Assembly (NCBI GenBank): GCA_910589555.1
Contig: CAJUTE010000015.1
Coordinates: 1-52,024 of the forward strand
Direction: 5' to 3'
Length of the DNA: 52,024 nt
DNA from: an uncultured Muribaculum sp.
GTDB lineage: Bacteria; Bacteroidota; Bacteroidia; Bacteroidales; Muribaculaceae
Below the pieces are notes generated by a model. The model was not told the origin of the DNA. It searched no databases and saw only the letters and a program-made list of their open reading frames with translations. The position numbers and the translations under genes are program-made. Positions within the stretch are counted from its first letter, which is position 1. Every line of letters begins with the position of its first letter. This document shows, one piece after another, positions 42,557-50,776 of the stretch.

Positions 42557-43060
42557 ATGGAAAAGATACCGAGTTTCACAGTGAATCATCTGACCCTGTT
42601 GAGAGGAATATATGTGTCGCGCATCGATGAGACCCCTGCGGGCGATGTGTTGACCACATTTGATATAAGGATGACCGAACCTAACCGTCAAGAACCTCTT
42701 TCCGGCGCTGAGCTGCACACCATCGAGCATCTTGCCGCCACTTTCCTCCGCAATCATCCGCTATGGAAGGACAAGGTGGTGTATTGGGGTCCGATGGGCT
42801 GCTGCACCGGCAACTATCTTATTCTCAAAGGGGGCTATGACAGCGCCGAGATACTGCCGTTGATGATTGAGACTTTCAGCTTCATAGCCGATTACGAAGG
42901 TGATATTCCCGGGGCAACGCCTCGCGACTGCGGCAATTATTCTTACATGGATCTTGACGGAGCCAAAGCACAGGCACGCCGTTATCTTGACGAGGTGCTG
43001 CTCAAGATGACCGATGTAGAGTCGCCGGAGAGTCGTAGTCACTTGGTTTATCCTGAGTAA
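42557..43060 (+). CDS. luxS: S-ribosylhomocysteine lyase (AI-2 precursor synthesis)
   Basis: A 167-residue cytosolic metalloenzyme that converts S-ribosylhomocysteine to homocysteine and the AI-2 precursor DPD. The metal-binding motif HTIEH, the RFxxP-like region (DIRMTEPNRQEPL), GPMGCCTGNY with the active-site Cys, and ATPRDCGNYSYMDL with the third metal ligand Cys are all present. Length is normal. Start 6 nt after mtnN; the AlbA_2 gene follows 15 nt later, so all three are likely co-transcribed. Whether AI-2 signalling occurs here cannot be told from the gene alone. Confidence 0.97.
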   Translation: MEKIPSFTVNHLTLLRGIYVSRIDETPAGDVLTTFDIRMTEPNRQEPLSGAELHTIEHLAATFLRNHPLWKDKVVYWGPMGCCTGNYLILKGGYDSAEILPLMIETFSFIADYEGDIPGATPRDCGNYSYMDLDGAKAQARRYLDEVLLKMTDVESPESRSHLVYPE

Positions 43061-43075
43061 GAGCCTGTCCTCGCG

Positions 43076-43732
43076 ATGAAAGATATTAAAGCGATAAAAG
43101 GGAAATATTATATAAACCGTCTTATAGCCGAAGGCGAGCATGAGCATCAGGACTTCAAATTTGCCATTACCGACGCGGCAAAAATAGCTCATTCAATATC
43201 GGCATTTGCCAATAATGACGGCGGACGTCTTCTTGTGGGCGTCAAGGACAATGGCAATATTGCCGGAGTGAGAAGCGAGGAGGATATATTTGTCATTGAA
43301 CAGGCTGCGTCGATGTATTGCTCTCCGCCTCAGCAGGTGGAGGTGACGGCATTTGTGTGTGAAGGTGGGGCGATAGTGCTCCGTGCCGAGATACCAAAGG
43401 CATCACGCCGACCGGTGTATTCAAGAGAAACCGATGGAAAATGGAGGGCTTTTTATCGCGTGAAAGATGAAAACATAGCCGCTCACCCGGTGATGTTGAA
43501 AGCATGGGAACGCATGAACTCTGACGAGGAGGTGTTTTTTTCGTTGTCGGAAGCTGAATCGGCGCTTCTTGCATATCTTGACGAATGGGGCATGACTACG
43601 GTGGAGGATTATATGCATGGCGCCCACATCAGCCGTGCTGCGGCTGAGGAGATAATCGTGAGGCTTGTTGCCTCGGGTGTGCTCGGTTTCGTTTACACCG
43701 GTTCCGAATTTAAAATAGTGCGCAACAATTGA
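43076..43732 (+). CDS. AlbA_2-domain (Schlafen-like) putative regulator
   Basis: A 218-residue protein with an N-terminal AlbA_2 domain: EHQDFKFAITDAAKIAHSISAFANNDGG and RLLVGVKDNGNIAGV. Such domains bind nucleic acid or ATP and often pair with winged-helix regulators. The C-terminal ~60 residues (SALLAYLDEWGMTTVEDYMHG, RAAAEEIIVRLVASGVLG) look like a winged helix. It probably acts in transcription control, but target and ligand are unknown. It follows luxS by 15 nt, a spacing that suggests co-transcription without implying a functional link. Confidence 0.82.
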   Translation: MKDIKAIKGKYYINRLIAEGEHEHQDFKFAITDAAKIAHSISAFANNDGGRLLVGVKDNGNIAGVRSEEDIFVIEQAASMYCSPPQQVEVTAFVCEGGAIVLRAEIPKASRRPVYSRETDGKWRAFYRVKDENIAAHPVMLKAWERMNSDEEVFFSLSEAESALLAYLDEWGMTTVEDYMHGAHISRAAAEEIIVRLVASGVLGFVYTGSEFKIVRNN

Positions 43733-44013
43733 AGGAAAGGTTCTGAATTATCAGCAAAAGGCTCTAATTTACTCATTATTGAGTATGGTGGATTATCTAT
43801 TATAGCAGTAACTTTGCTGTCGATAATTATACGAATTAACAGGTAATCTATTTTTAAGCTATTGTTTATAACATGGCGGTCCGCATCTGTGAAGATCAGG
43901 ATCGCCATGTGTCTTACTGTGGCTGCCGCAGATACTCTTTTGGCAGGAGGCTAAACATTCGCCGCTATAACTTTGTTAAAGTTAAAAATGTTAAACCGGG
44001 AAAAACGAATTTC
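43733..44013 (+). promoter_or_regulatory. glpA upstream region with two promoter boxes and a hairpin
   Basis: A 281-nt spacer without a gene. It holds TAACTTTG at 43809-43816, a 10-bp stem-loop at 43873-43908 (ATGGCGGTCC with GGATCGCCAT, one G-T pair, 16-nt loop), a palindromic TACTCA-TTAT-TGAGTA further upstream, and a second TAACTTTG at 43968-43975, 38 nt before the glpA start. The second box supports the ATG at 44014; an upstream in-frame ATG at 43873 is the base of the hairpin. Confidence 0.55.
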
Positions 44014-45663
44014 ATGACCACGAAAACCAACCGACATTACGATGTCATAATAATAGGTGGGGGAGCCACCGGGGCGGGAACGGCGCGAGATTGCGCGATG
44101 AGAGGATTCCGCACGCTACTGGTAGAAAAATTTGATTTTACGGCAGGAGCCACCGGCAGAAACCACGGGTTGCTTCATAGTGGCGCGAGATATGCTGTGA
44201 CCGATCCCGAATCGGCTCAGGAGTGCATCAAGGAGAACATGATCCTGAAACGCATAGCGAAGCATTGTGTCGATGACACCGGTGGACTGTTTGTCACTCT
44301 TCCCCAAGATGACATAGACTACCAGTCGGTATTCGTGAAAGCTTGTGTGTCGGCAGGTATAAATGCCGAGATAATAAGTCCCGAGGAGGCAATACTGTTG
44401 GAGCCGTCGGTGAATCATGATCTGATCGGAGCTGTGAGGGTGCCTGACGGAGCTATCGATCCGTTCAGGCTCACGGTTGCCAACGTGGTGTCGGCACGGC
44501 AATATGGCGCGTCGATACTCACTTACACCCAGGTTATAGGGTTTGAATTTGCTCAAAACCGCGTGGTGGGGGTGAAGCTGCGCGACAACCGCAATGGCGA
44601 GATATGGTCGGAGTATGCCGAGGTGGTGGTTAACGCCTCAGGAATATGGGGGCAGCACCTTGCACGGCTGGTGGGCGTGAACGTGCACATGTATCCGGCA
44701 AAGGGCTCGTTGTTGATTTTCGGACATCGCATAAATAATGTCGTGATCAACCGATGCCGCAAGGCCGCCGATGCCGATATTCTTGTCCCGGGAGATACGA
44801 TATCTGTGATAGGCACTACGTCAAGTCGCATCCCTTATGCCGACATTGACAATCTTGAGGTGACGCGTGACGAAGTGGATCTGTTGGTGAGAGAGGGGGC
44901 TTTGCTTGCTCCGGTGCTTGCGGAAGCACGCATATTGAGAGCCTACGCAGGTGTGCGTCCTCTTGTTGCCGATGAAAATGATCCTACCGGACGAAACATA
45001 AGTCGAGGAATAGTGTGTCTTGACCATGCCAAGCGCGATGGCGTGGAAGGATTTGTGACGATAACCGGAGGCAAACTCATGACATATAGGCTTATGGCTG
45101 AGATGGCTACCGATGTGGTGGCTGAGAAGCTTGACCGCAAGTCAGCCTGCCGCACGGCGACAATACCGCTTCCCGGTTCGGAGCTTGACAAAGCTGAAGA
45201 GCCATTCGGAAAAAAAGCTCATATAATCCAGCTCAGCACCGAGCAGAAAGCTGCCGAGGAGCGACATGGTTCTCTTGCCGAAGAGATTGATTTCAAGACG
45301 GAATATGACGAGGCGCTCATCTGCGAATGTGAGCAGGTGTCGGTGGGTGAGATTAATTTTGCCATAAATAAGCTTCATTGTGAGAATCTGATAAATCTGC
45401 GCCGCCGCACCCGAATGGGGATGGGGACTTGTCAAGGTGAAATGTGCGCTTGCCGTGCCGCCGGCATTCTCGTGAAGCATAATCGATGTGCCGAACGCAC
45501 GCTGCGCGACCTGTCGTCGTTCATCAATGAGCGTTGGAAGGGCATGAAGCCTGTGGCGTGGGGCGAATCACTGATTGAAGCTCAGTTTATGTCGTGGTTG
45601 TATGAGGGGGTGTGCGGTCTTGATAAAATCGCAACTCCACTTGATAAAATTGACTCTAAATGA
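44014..45663 (+). CDS. glpA: Anaerobic glycerol-3-phosphate dehydrogenase, catalytic subunit A
   Basis: About 549 residues from ATG 44014. It oxidises sn-glycerol 3-phosphate to dihydroxyacetone phosphate in the membrane-associated GlpABC complex, feeding electrons to menaquinone. The N-terminal FAD fold (YDVIIIGGGATGAGTARDCAMRG), the substrate-site region GATGRNHGLLHSGARYA, and the C-terminal [2Fe-2S]/BFD-like segment (CECEQVSVGEINFAI, MGTCQGEMCACRAAGI) are present. The longer reading from 43873 is rejected because a TAACTTTG promoter lies within it at 43968-43975. glpB follows after 7 nt. Confidence 0.95.
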   Translation: MTTKTNRHYDVIIIGGGATGAGTARDCAMRGFRTLLVEKFDFTAGATGRNHGLLHSGARYAVTDPESAQECIKENMILKRIAKHCVDDTGGLFVTLPQDDIDYQSVFVKACVSAGINAEIISPEEAILLEPSVNHDLIGAVRVPDGAIDPFRLTVANVVSARQYGASILTYTQVIGFEFAQNRVVGVKLRDNRNGEIWSEYAEVVVNASGIWGQHLARLVGVNVHMYPAKGSLLIFGHRINNVVINRCRKAADADILVPGDTISVIGTTSSRIPYADIDNLEVTRDEVDLLVREGALLAPVLAEARILRAYAGVRPLVADENDPTGRNISRGIVCLDHAKRDGVEGFVTITGGKLMTYRLMAEMATDVVAEKLDRKSACRTATIPLPGSELDKAEEPFGKKAHIIQLSTEQKAAEERHGSLAEEIDFKTEYDEALICECEQVSVGEINFAINKLHCENLINLRRRTRMGMGTCQGEMCACRAAGILVKHNRCAERTLRDLSSFINERWKGMKPVAWGESLIEAQFMSWLYEGVCGLDKIATPLDKIDSK

Positions 45664-45670
45664 CGGGAAT

Positions 45671-46936
45671 ATGGTTTACGATACGGTTATAATAGGCGGC
45701 GGCATGAGCGCGCTGCTGTGTGGAATAAAGCTTATAAACGCCGGGCAGTCGGTGGCGATTGTGTCGACCGGGCAGAGCGCTCTGCATTTCAACGCCGGAG
45801 CGTTGTCGCTGTTCAACCATAAGAACGGAAAGGATGTGGCTCATCCTCTTGAGGCTATAGCCAAGCTCCCTCCCGAGCACCCCTATTCCAAAGTGGGCAT
45901 GGAGTCAATAATAAGACTTGCTCCCGAGGTAAGGAAGATATTCAAAGATGCCGGAATCACATTGAACGGCAGCGAAGAGAAAAACCATTATCGCTTGACT
46001 CCTACAGGAATGTTGAAGCCGGTGTGGTTGAGTATGAAAGATTATGCGGTCACCGAAAGCTTTACCGATATACCTTGGGGCAAGGTGGCGATAATCAACA
46101 TAAAAGGATATGTGGACTTTTATCCGGAATTCATTTCGGCAGGGCTGGAACTCGCCGGATTGAAAAGCGAGATACGCGAGATCACGTCGCCCGAGCTTGA
46201 CAATCTGCGTAAAAGTTCGAGCGAGATGCGTGCCACCACCATGGCGAGAGTGATAACATCGGAGGTGGTTGAAAAACTGGCGGCTGATGTCAACAAGATA
46301 GTCGAGGAGACCGGCGCCGATTCAGTAATAATGCCGGCGGTGATAGGGCTTTATGACGAGACGCCTGTCGATGAGATGCAGCAGAAGACAGTGTGCCCGG
46401 TGCGTTATGTCTCGACCATGCCTATGTCATTGGGTGGCATGAGAGCGCAATTGAGGCTCAGGCATCATTTCAAGCGGCTTGGCGGTACCTATTTGCTTGG
46501 CGACACTGTTGCTTCGGGTAAAATTATCAACGGCAGGCTTGAGAGCGTGACCACGGTCAATCTCGGTGAGATGCCGCTTGCAGGGAAAAACTTCATCCTT
46601 GCCACCGGAAGCTTCTTCAGTCACGGGCTTGAGGCGACGGCAAGCGAAATTTTTGAACCGGTGTTCAGGCTCGATGTCAATGCCTGCGGTCCGCGGGATG
46701 AATGGTATCGGGAGAATCTTTATGACAGTCAGGCTTACATGAAGTTTGGCGTAGTGACTGATTCCGAATTCTATGTCTATAAAGACGGGCGCAGAATCGA
46801 GAATTTCCGAGCCATAGGCGCGGTGTTGGGCGGTCATGACGCGTTGAAGGAGGGTTCCGGCGGCGGAGTTGCTTCGCTCACTGCATTGAAGGTAGCTGAA
46901 TGTATCATTAATGAAAAGGAGAATCGTCATGAATAG
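45671..46936 (+). CDS. glpB: Anaerobic glycerol-3-phosphate dehydrogenase, subunit B
   Basis: About 421 residues from ATG 45671 (MVYDTVIIGGGMSALLCGIKL), the natural start of the FAD-binding fold. GlpB is the flavoprotein partner of GlpA in the anaerobic GlpABC enzyme. Further support: HFNAGALSLFNHKNGKDV, a typical middle region, and GAVLGGHDALKEGSGGGVASLTALK at the end. The 32 codons upstream in the open frame overlap glpA and are not needed. The gene sits 7 nt after glpA and overlaps glpC by 8 nt, so the three genes form one operon. Confidence 0.93.
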   Translation: MVYDTVIIGGGMSALLCGIKLINAGQSVAIVSTGQSALHFNAGALSLFNHKNGKDVAHPLEAIAKLPPEHPYSKVGMESIIRLAPEVRKIFKDAGITLNGSEEKNHYRLTPTGMLKPVWLSMKDYAVTESFTDIPWGKVAIINIKGYVDFYPEFISAGLELAGLKSEIREITSPELDNLRKSSSEMRATTMARVITSEVVEKLAADVNKIVEETGADSVIMPAVIGLYDETPVDEMQQKTVCPVRYVSTMPMSLGGMRAQLRLRHHFKRLGGTYLLGDTVASGKIINGRLESVTTVNLGEMPLAGKNFILATGSFFSHGLEATASEIFEPVFRLDVNACGPRDEWYRENLYDSQAYMKFGVVTDSEFYVYKDGRRIENFRAIGAVLGGHDALKEGSGGGVASLTALKVAECIINEKENRHE

Positions 46937-48182
46937 GGATAGGATAAATAATGGAACAGGCACCAATTTTGATGAGTGTATAAAGTGCACGATTTGCACG
47001 GTATATTGTCCGGTGACGGCTGTGAACCATGATTTTCCGGGTCCTAAGCAAGCCGGACCCGATGGAGAGCGCTACCGTCTTAAGAAGCCCTATTTCTATG
47101 ACGAGGCGTTGAAATATTGCCTTAACTGCAAACGGTGTGAGGTCGCTTGCCCATCGGAAGTGAGAATAGGCGATATAATTCAGCAGGCACGGCTTAAATA
47201 CAGCAAGCATGCGCCGAGTTTGCGCGACAGGATGCTCGCGAGCACTGATTTCGTGGGGACGATGGCTACACCGTTTGCCCCGATAGTCAACGGGATGCTG
47301 CATCTGAAACCGGTGAAGAAGATTATGGATAAGGTGCTGGGTATTGACTCGCGTCGCACATTCCCGAGCTATTCGCGTGAGCTGTTCACTGAATGGTACA
47401 AGCGGGAAGCTGAGAATGAGCAACTCAAGTATGACAAGCACGTGGCTTATTTCCACGGGTGTTATGTGCAATATAATTATCCTCAGCTCGGCAAGGACAT
47501 GATCAAGGTCATGAATGCGCTGGGCTATGGCGTGATTCTGTTGGAGGAGGAGAAATGCTGCGGCGTGGCAAAGATAGCCAACGGACTGGTGAAGGAGGCG
47601 ACCCGCGATGCCGATATAAACCTTCGCTCCATAAGGAAAGCTGTGAAGCATGGAGTGTCGGCGATTTTGTCGACAAGCTCAACGTGCACGTTCACCATCC
47701 GCGATGAATACACCCATGTGCTCGGCATCGATGCCCGTGATGTGCGCGACGATGTGATGCTTGCCACACGCTTTATATATAGCCTTATCGATGAGGCAGG
47801 CGCCAAGCTCGCATTCCGCAGAGATTACCACAAGAGAGTTGCTTATCATGTGCCGTGCCACATGGAGCGGCTTGGTTGGGCGGTCTACTCGATGTCGTTG
47901 ATGAGGATGATTCCGGGGTTGGACTATGTACCGCTTGATCCCAACTGTTGTGGCATAGCCGGCACTTATGGATTTAAGAAGGAGAACTATGATTACTCTC
48001 AGGCTATGGGACGACCGCTTTTTGATGAGATAGAGCGTGCCGGTGTCGATCTTGTGGCTACCGATTGCGAAACGTGCAAATGGCAGATTGAGATGTCGAC
48101 AGGCTTGCCTGTGCAAAACCCTATCTCAATACTTGCCGATGCTCTGGACGTGGAAGAAACAAAGAAACTTAATAATTTGTGA
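46929..48182 (+). CDS. glpC: Anaerobic glycerol-3-phosphate dehydrogenase, iron-sulfur subunit C
   Basis: About 417 residues. Two [4Fe-4S] ferredoxin clusters near the N-terminus (CIKCTICTVYCPV and CLNCKRCEVACPS) are followed by two CCG domains (HGCYVQYNYPQ...EEKCCGVA and HVPCHMER...DPNCCGIAGTYG, the latter with DCETCKW). GlpC passes electrons from GlpAB to the quinone pool at the membrane. The start at ATG 46929 fits the short N-terminus of known GlpC better than the in-frame ATG at 46911 and leaves an 8-nt overlap with glpB. Confidence 0.95.
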   Translation: MNRDRINNGTGTNFDECIKCTICTVYCPVTAVNHDFPGPKQAGPDGERYRLKKPYFYDEALKYCLNCKRCEVACPSEVRIGDIIQQARLKYSKHAPSLRDRMLASTDFVGTMATPFAPIVNGMLHLKPVKKIMDKVLGIDSRRTFPSYSRELFTEWYKREAENEQLKYDKHVAYFHGCYVQYNYPQLGKDMIKVMNALGYGVILLEEEKCCGVAKIANGLVKEATRDADINLRSIRKAVKHGVSAILSTSSTCTFTIRDEYTHVLGIDARDVRDDVMLATRFIYSLIDEAGAKLAFRRDYHKRVAYHVPCHMERLGWAVYSMSLMRMIPGLDYVPLDPNCCGIAGTYGFKKENYDYSQAMGRPLFDEIERAGVDLVATDCETCKWQIEMSTGLPVQNPISILADALDVEETKKLNNL

Positions 48183-48204
48183 TTGAAATTCTCGCGGAAT
48201 AGGC

Positions 48205-48212
48205 TATATTTG
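48205..48212 (+). promoter_or_regulatory. TAnnTTTG promoter for the HipA-like/DUF3037 pair
   Basis: TATATTTG lies 37 nt before the GTG start at 48249, separating this pair from the glp operon. Confidence 0.6.
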
Positions 48213-48248
48213 CAATGTGCCCGGCAGGGCGATAAATTGATAATATAA

Positions 48249-49034
48249 GTGACTGATTTACGACATCAACAGGTGGTGCGCTACATCACCCCTCTCCGGG
48301 AGGGCGGTTCGTTGCCGGCTCTCACTGAAGCCGACGACGGCTTCAAGTATGTGCTTAAATTCCGGGGTGCCGGTCATGGCACCAAGGCTCTCATAGCCGA
48401 GCTGATAGGCGGAGAGGTGGCACGGGCATTGGGATTCCGTGTGCCGGAACTCGTGTTTCTTGATTTGGATGAGGATTTCGGTCGCACCGAGCCCGATGAG
48501 GAGATTCAGGATTTGCTCCGTGCAAGCCATGGAGAGAACCTTGGAATGCACTTCCTGTCGGGAGCTGTGACGGTCGATCCCTACGTGAATAAGATCGACG
48601 GGAAGCTCGCTTCGGCTATAGTGTGGCTCGATGCGTTTCTCGCTAATGTCGACCGCACAGTTCAGAACACCAATATGCTCGTGTGGAATGATGAGGTGTG
48701 GCTCATAGACCACGGGGCGTCGTTATATTTCCATCATGCCGGAACCGATCCGGAGCAAGCGGCGTTGTCGCCGTTTCCGTATGTCAAGAGCCACGCGCTT
48801 TTGCGTAAAGCTGACTGCATAGAGGCTGTCGACAAGGAGATGAGACAAAAAATCACTCCGAGGACGCTTAAAAAAATCGTATCGATGATTCCTGACAGCT
48901 GGCTTTCTTGGGAGGGGGATGAGAAAACACCTGCCGAGCATCGCCAGATGTATGAGACTTTCCTCACTACGAGACTTGCCAATTCTTCCATATTTGTAAA
49001 AAGAGCTGTAGATGAACGAAATGCACTTATATGA
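48249..49034 (+). CDS. HipA-like kinase-domain protein
   Basis: A 261-residue protein with a GTG start. It resembles the minimal HipA-type/PI3K-like kinase fold: YVLKFRGAGHGTKALIAELIGGEVARALG (nucleotide-binding lobe), then DAFLANVDRTVQNTNMLVWNDEVWLIDHGASL, where NVDR, NTN and IDHG match the catalytic Asp, Asn and metal-binding Asp. It lacks the N-terminal part of true HipA toxins, and its partner is DUF3037, not a HipB-type HTH. It could phosphorylate a protein or tRNA synthetase; that is inference. It overlaps the DUF3037 gene by 23 nt. Confidence 0.82.
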   Translation: MTDLRHQQVVRYITPLREGGSLPALTEADDGFKYVLKFRGAGHGTKALIAELIGGEVARALGFRVPELVFLDLDEDFGRTEPDEEIQDLLRASHGENLGMHFLSGAVTVDPYVNKIDGKLASAIVWLDAFLANVDRTVQNTNMLVWNDEVWLIDHGASLYFHHAGTDPEQAALSPFPYVKSHALLRKADCIEAVDKEMRQKITPRTLKKIVSMIPDSWLSWEGDEKTPAEHRQMYETFLTTRLANSSIFVKRAVDERNALI

Positions 49035-49395
49035 ATATGCCGTGATACGCTATGTGCCGCGTGTGGAGCGTGAGGAATTCATGAACATCGGTTTGGTGAT
49101 GATGTCCAAGAGAGCGAAGTGGATTAAAGCCAGGTTGTGCATCAACGAGCGGCGCTATTCATGTTTTGACAATGCCATGACCATCGACCGTCTGGCTGAC
49201 CAATGCAATGGTTTTGTGAGGATAGCTCATGGCGACAAGGGTGCCGGACCTATTGCGGAATTGCTTCCGGAGGAGCGTTTCCGATGGATAACGGCAATGA
49301 AGAGTGCCTGTATAGCCACTTCGCGTCCTCATCCGGGACGATGCAAGAATCTCGAGGAAACTTTCGACCGCCTTTTCAACGAACTTGTGAAATAG
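49012..49395 (+). CDS. DUF3037 protein paired with the HipA-like kinase
   Basis: A 127-residue protein of the DUF3037 type: YEYAVIRYVPRVEREEFMNIGLVMMSK followed by a helical region with PEERFRWITAMKSACIATS and a basic PHPGRCKNLEETFDRLF end. It has no signal peptide or membrane segment. DUF3037 genes are often found next to HipA-like kinase genes, and here the coding sequences overlap by 23 nt, which implies tight co-expression and probably physical partnership. An ATG three codons in (49021) is an alternative start. Function unknown. Confidence 0.82.
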   Translation: MNEMHLYEYAVIRYVPRVEREEFMNIGLVMMSKRAKWIKARLCINERRYSCFDNAMTIDRLADQCNGFVRIAHGDKGAGPIAELLPEERFRWITAMKSACIATSRPHPGRCKNLEETFDRLFNELVK

Positions 49396-49399
49396 AAAA

Positions 49400-49433
49400 A
49401 GCGGGCGCTCCACATGATTTTGGAACGCATGCT
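49400..49433 (+). terminator. Imperfect terminator after DUF3037
   Basis: An arm AGCGGGCGCTCCA pairs with TGGAACGCATGCT, with three non-canonical positions and an 8-nt loop; a TTCTTTTATTCTT run follows. Its first arm is the same sequence as the terminator at 50022-50052. Confidence 0.55.
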
Positions 49434-49561
49434 ATGATTCTTTTATTCTTCCAACCAGTTAATTCATTTTTTTTTATTGGTGTCCGGTAAAAATATTGAC
49501 TGTCAGCATATATTTCAATTATGCGATAGATTACCTATATTTTTCTGAACATGGACTTATA

Positions 49562-49668
49562 GCCGTGAAGCGGCAAAATAATTTAAGCACCGCCACGAGG
49601 CGATAGCCGAGGCGCGGTGTAAGGTGCACTAATGAACGGGCATCGAAGATGTCCACCGGTCAACACCG
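49562..49668 (+). repeat. Modular repeat, block 1, copy B
   Basis: Matches 5006-5109 in the same orientation at roughly 80% identity by eye. Confidence 0.75.
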
Positions 49669-49731
49669 TATAGCCTATATTCCTTCAACAGACTCGCCCG
49701 CCCGGGGCTCGTGGTGGGTGTTGCGCCCGTG

Positions 49732-49786
49732 CCCCCGACTTCGCTCGCTCAGTCGGGGATAGTGACGGACCTGTGCCTGACGGCAC
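49732..49786 (-). repeat. Modular repeat, block 2, copy B (inverted)
   Basis: The reverse complement matches 5119-5173, with the 27-base hairpin end identical. It includes CCCCGACT and AGTCGGGG arms. Confidence 0.78.
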
Positions 49787-50021
49787 TTAGCTCGATCCAT
49801 CCGGATTTATTGCCCCAATTATTATCTAATTTTATCGGACAGCAATAAAATTTATTATCTGTGTCTTGCCATAACCATTCTCGATCTCTTTGATAAGGAC
49901 AAGTGAAGCTATATCAATCATGTGTTTCCCATATTGGGTGCGAGACTTTCCATGCTGCTCTTGAGTATTTTTGGCTTCATAAACGCTGTATTATATTGCC
50001 CGGGCGAGGGGACAGATAAAA

Positions 50022-50052
50022 AGCGGGCGCTCCATCAAGTGGAACGCCCGCT
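50022..50052 (-). terminator. Intrinsic terminator of the gene at 50062
   Basis: A stem AGCGGGCG-c-TCCA with TGGA-a-CGCCCGCT, 5-nt loop, followed on the minus strand by TTTTTAT. Near-copy of the hairpin at 49400-49433. Confidence 0.82.
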
Positions 50053-50061
50053 CTGATATTG

Positions 50062-50724
50062 TCAGGAGATGAACACCTTGCGTTTGCGTGGTTTCATTCT
50101 GCCTTTCTTGTCATATTGCGGCTCATCTTCGGCGGGTGTCACGCTCTTTTCAGGAAGCGGTGCCGGAGCATCTTTTTTCACCTCTTTCTGTGGCAACGGC
50201 TTCTTGGGCTGGGTGGGGTCGAAGTCAAATCGGCTTCCCGGAGCCGCCTGGTCGGTCATGTCGACCACAAAGGGGATGTAGTCGCTGTCTACGAGAAATT
50301 CGCCGGTCTTGCCCGGATTGGTGTATACGCTCATCTTCACATATATGCGGTATTTCCGAGGATTCTTCAGGTGGAGCTCCGAAGAGGGGATGAATACGGT
50401 GCAGTCGTCCACATCCATTGCATTGGTTTTTGCCTTGAAAAAAGAGGATGACGACACATAGTTGAGCGATGGTGATATGCGGTATTTTCCGTTGAGGTCA
50501 CGGAGCGCTCTTCCTCCGGGCGAGGCATAGAATATGGCTTGGCACTCCACGGTTTTGTCTTTGGCATCGTTGAGGTCAAAATCGGCATGGATCATGATCC
50601 CTTTTTCGCCGTTGTAGGTCACGTTGGTTTCAATCCATATTCTTTTAAACGCGGCGGTCGACGCGTTGAGACTCGTTATGCCCGCTGCCACAGCAAGCAA
50701 AAAAGAAAATATATGTCGTTTCAT
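50062..50724 (-). CDS. Hypothetical secreted protein with Pro/Lys-rich tail
   Basis: A 220-residue exported protein with a signal peptide over ~1-22 (ends NASTA). Residues ~25-155 are a beta-rich domain (RIWIETNVTYNGEKGIMIHADFDLND, YRIYVKMSVYT, GEFLVDSDYIPFVVDM). The C-terminal ~60 residues are low-complexity and rich in Pro, Lys and Glu (TQPKKPLPQKEVKKDAPAPLP, then KGRMKPRKRKVFIS). I do not recognise the family; the tail may contact cell wall or be disordered. A TAATTTTG box lies at 50756-50763 and a terminator follows the gene, so it is monocistronic. Confidence 0.7.
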   Translation of the reverse strand: MKRHIFSFLLAVAAGITSLNASTAAFKRIWIETNVTYNGEKGIMIHADFDLNDAKDKTVECQAIFYASPGGRALRDLNGKYRISPSLNYVSSSSFFKAKTNAMDVDDCTVFIPSSELHLKNPRKYRIYVKMSVYTNPGKTGEFLVDSDYIPFVVDMTDQAAPGSRFDFDPTQPKKPLPQKEVKKDAPAPLPEKSVTPAEDEPQYDKKGRMKPRKRKVFIS

Positions 50725-50755
50725 CAGTATGTTTTTATAAATTGTGTTCGGAGTG

Positions 50756-50763
50756 CAAAATTA
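50756..50763 (-). promoter_or_regulatory. TAnnTTTG promoter for the secreted protein at 50062
   Basis: TAATTTTG on the minus strand, 32 nt before the ATG at 50724. Confidence 0.55.
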
Positions 50764-50776
50764 GCGAAAATCTCGG

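Larger units (their letters stand above)
49434..50018. repeat. Gene-poor spacer with modular hairpin repeats
   Basis: No intact gene. 49562-49668 repeats block 1 of the 5-kb field in direct orientation and 49732-49786 repeats block 2 inverted. From about 49921 down to 49832 on the minus strand lies a short frame (MIDIASLVLIKEIENGYGKT...) that continues open upstream without a start; it may be a scrap of a mobile-element gene but is too short to assign. The flanks are AT-rich. Confidence 0.65.

Noticed and set aside
43873..44013. N-terminal 47-codon extension of glpA
   Set aside because: It starts in a hairpin, contains a strong promoter box at 43968 and does not match GlpA; the flavin fold begins just after the ATG at 44014.
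49832..49921. Short minus-strand frame MIDIASLVLIKEIENG...
   Set aside because: Only 29 residues, open without a start further upstream, and I cannot match it to a family; noted only as a possible remnant of a mobile-element gene.
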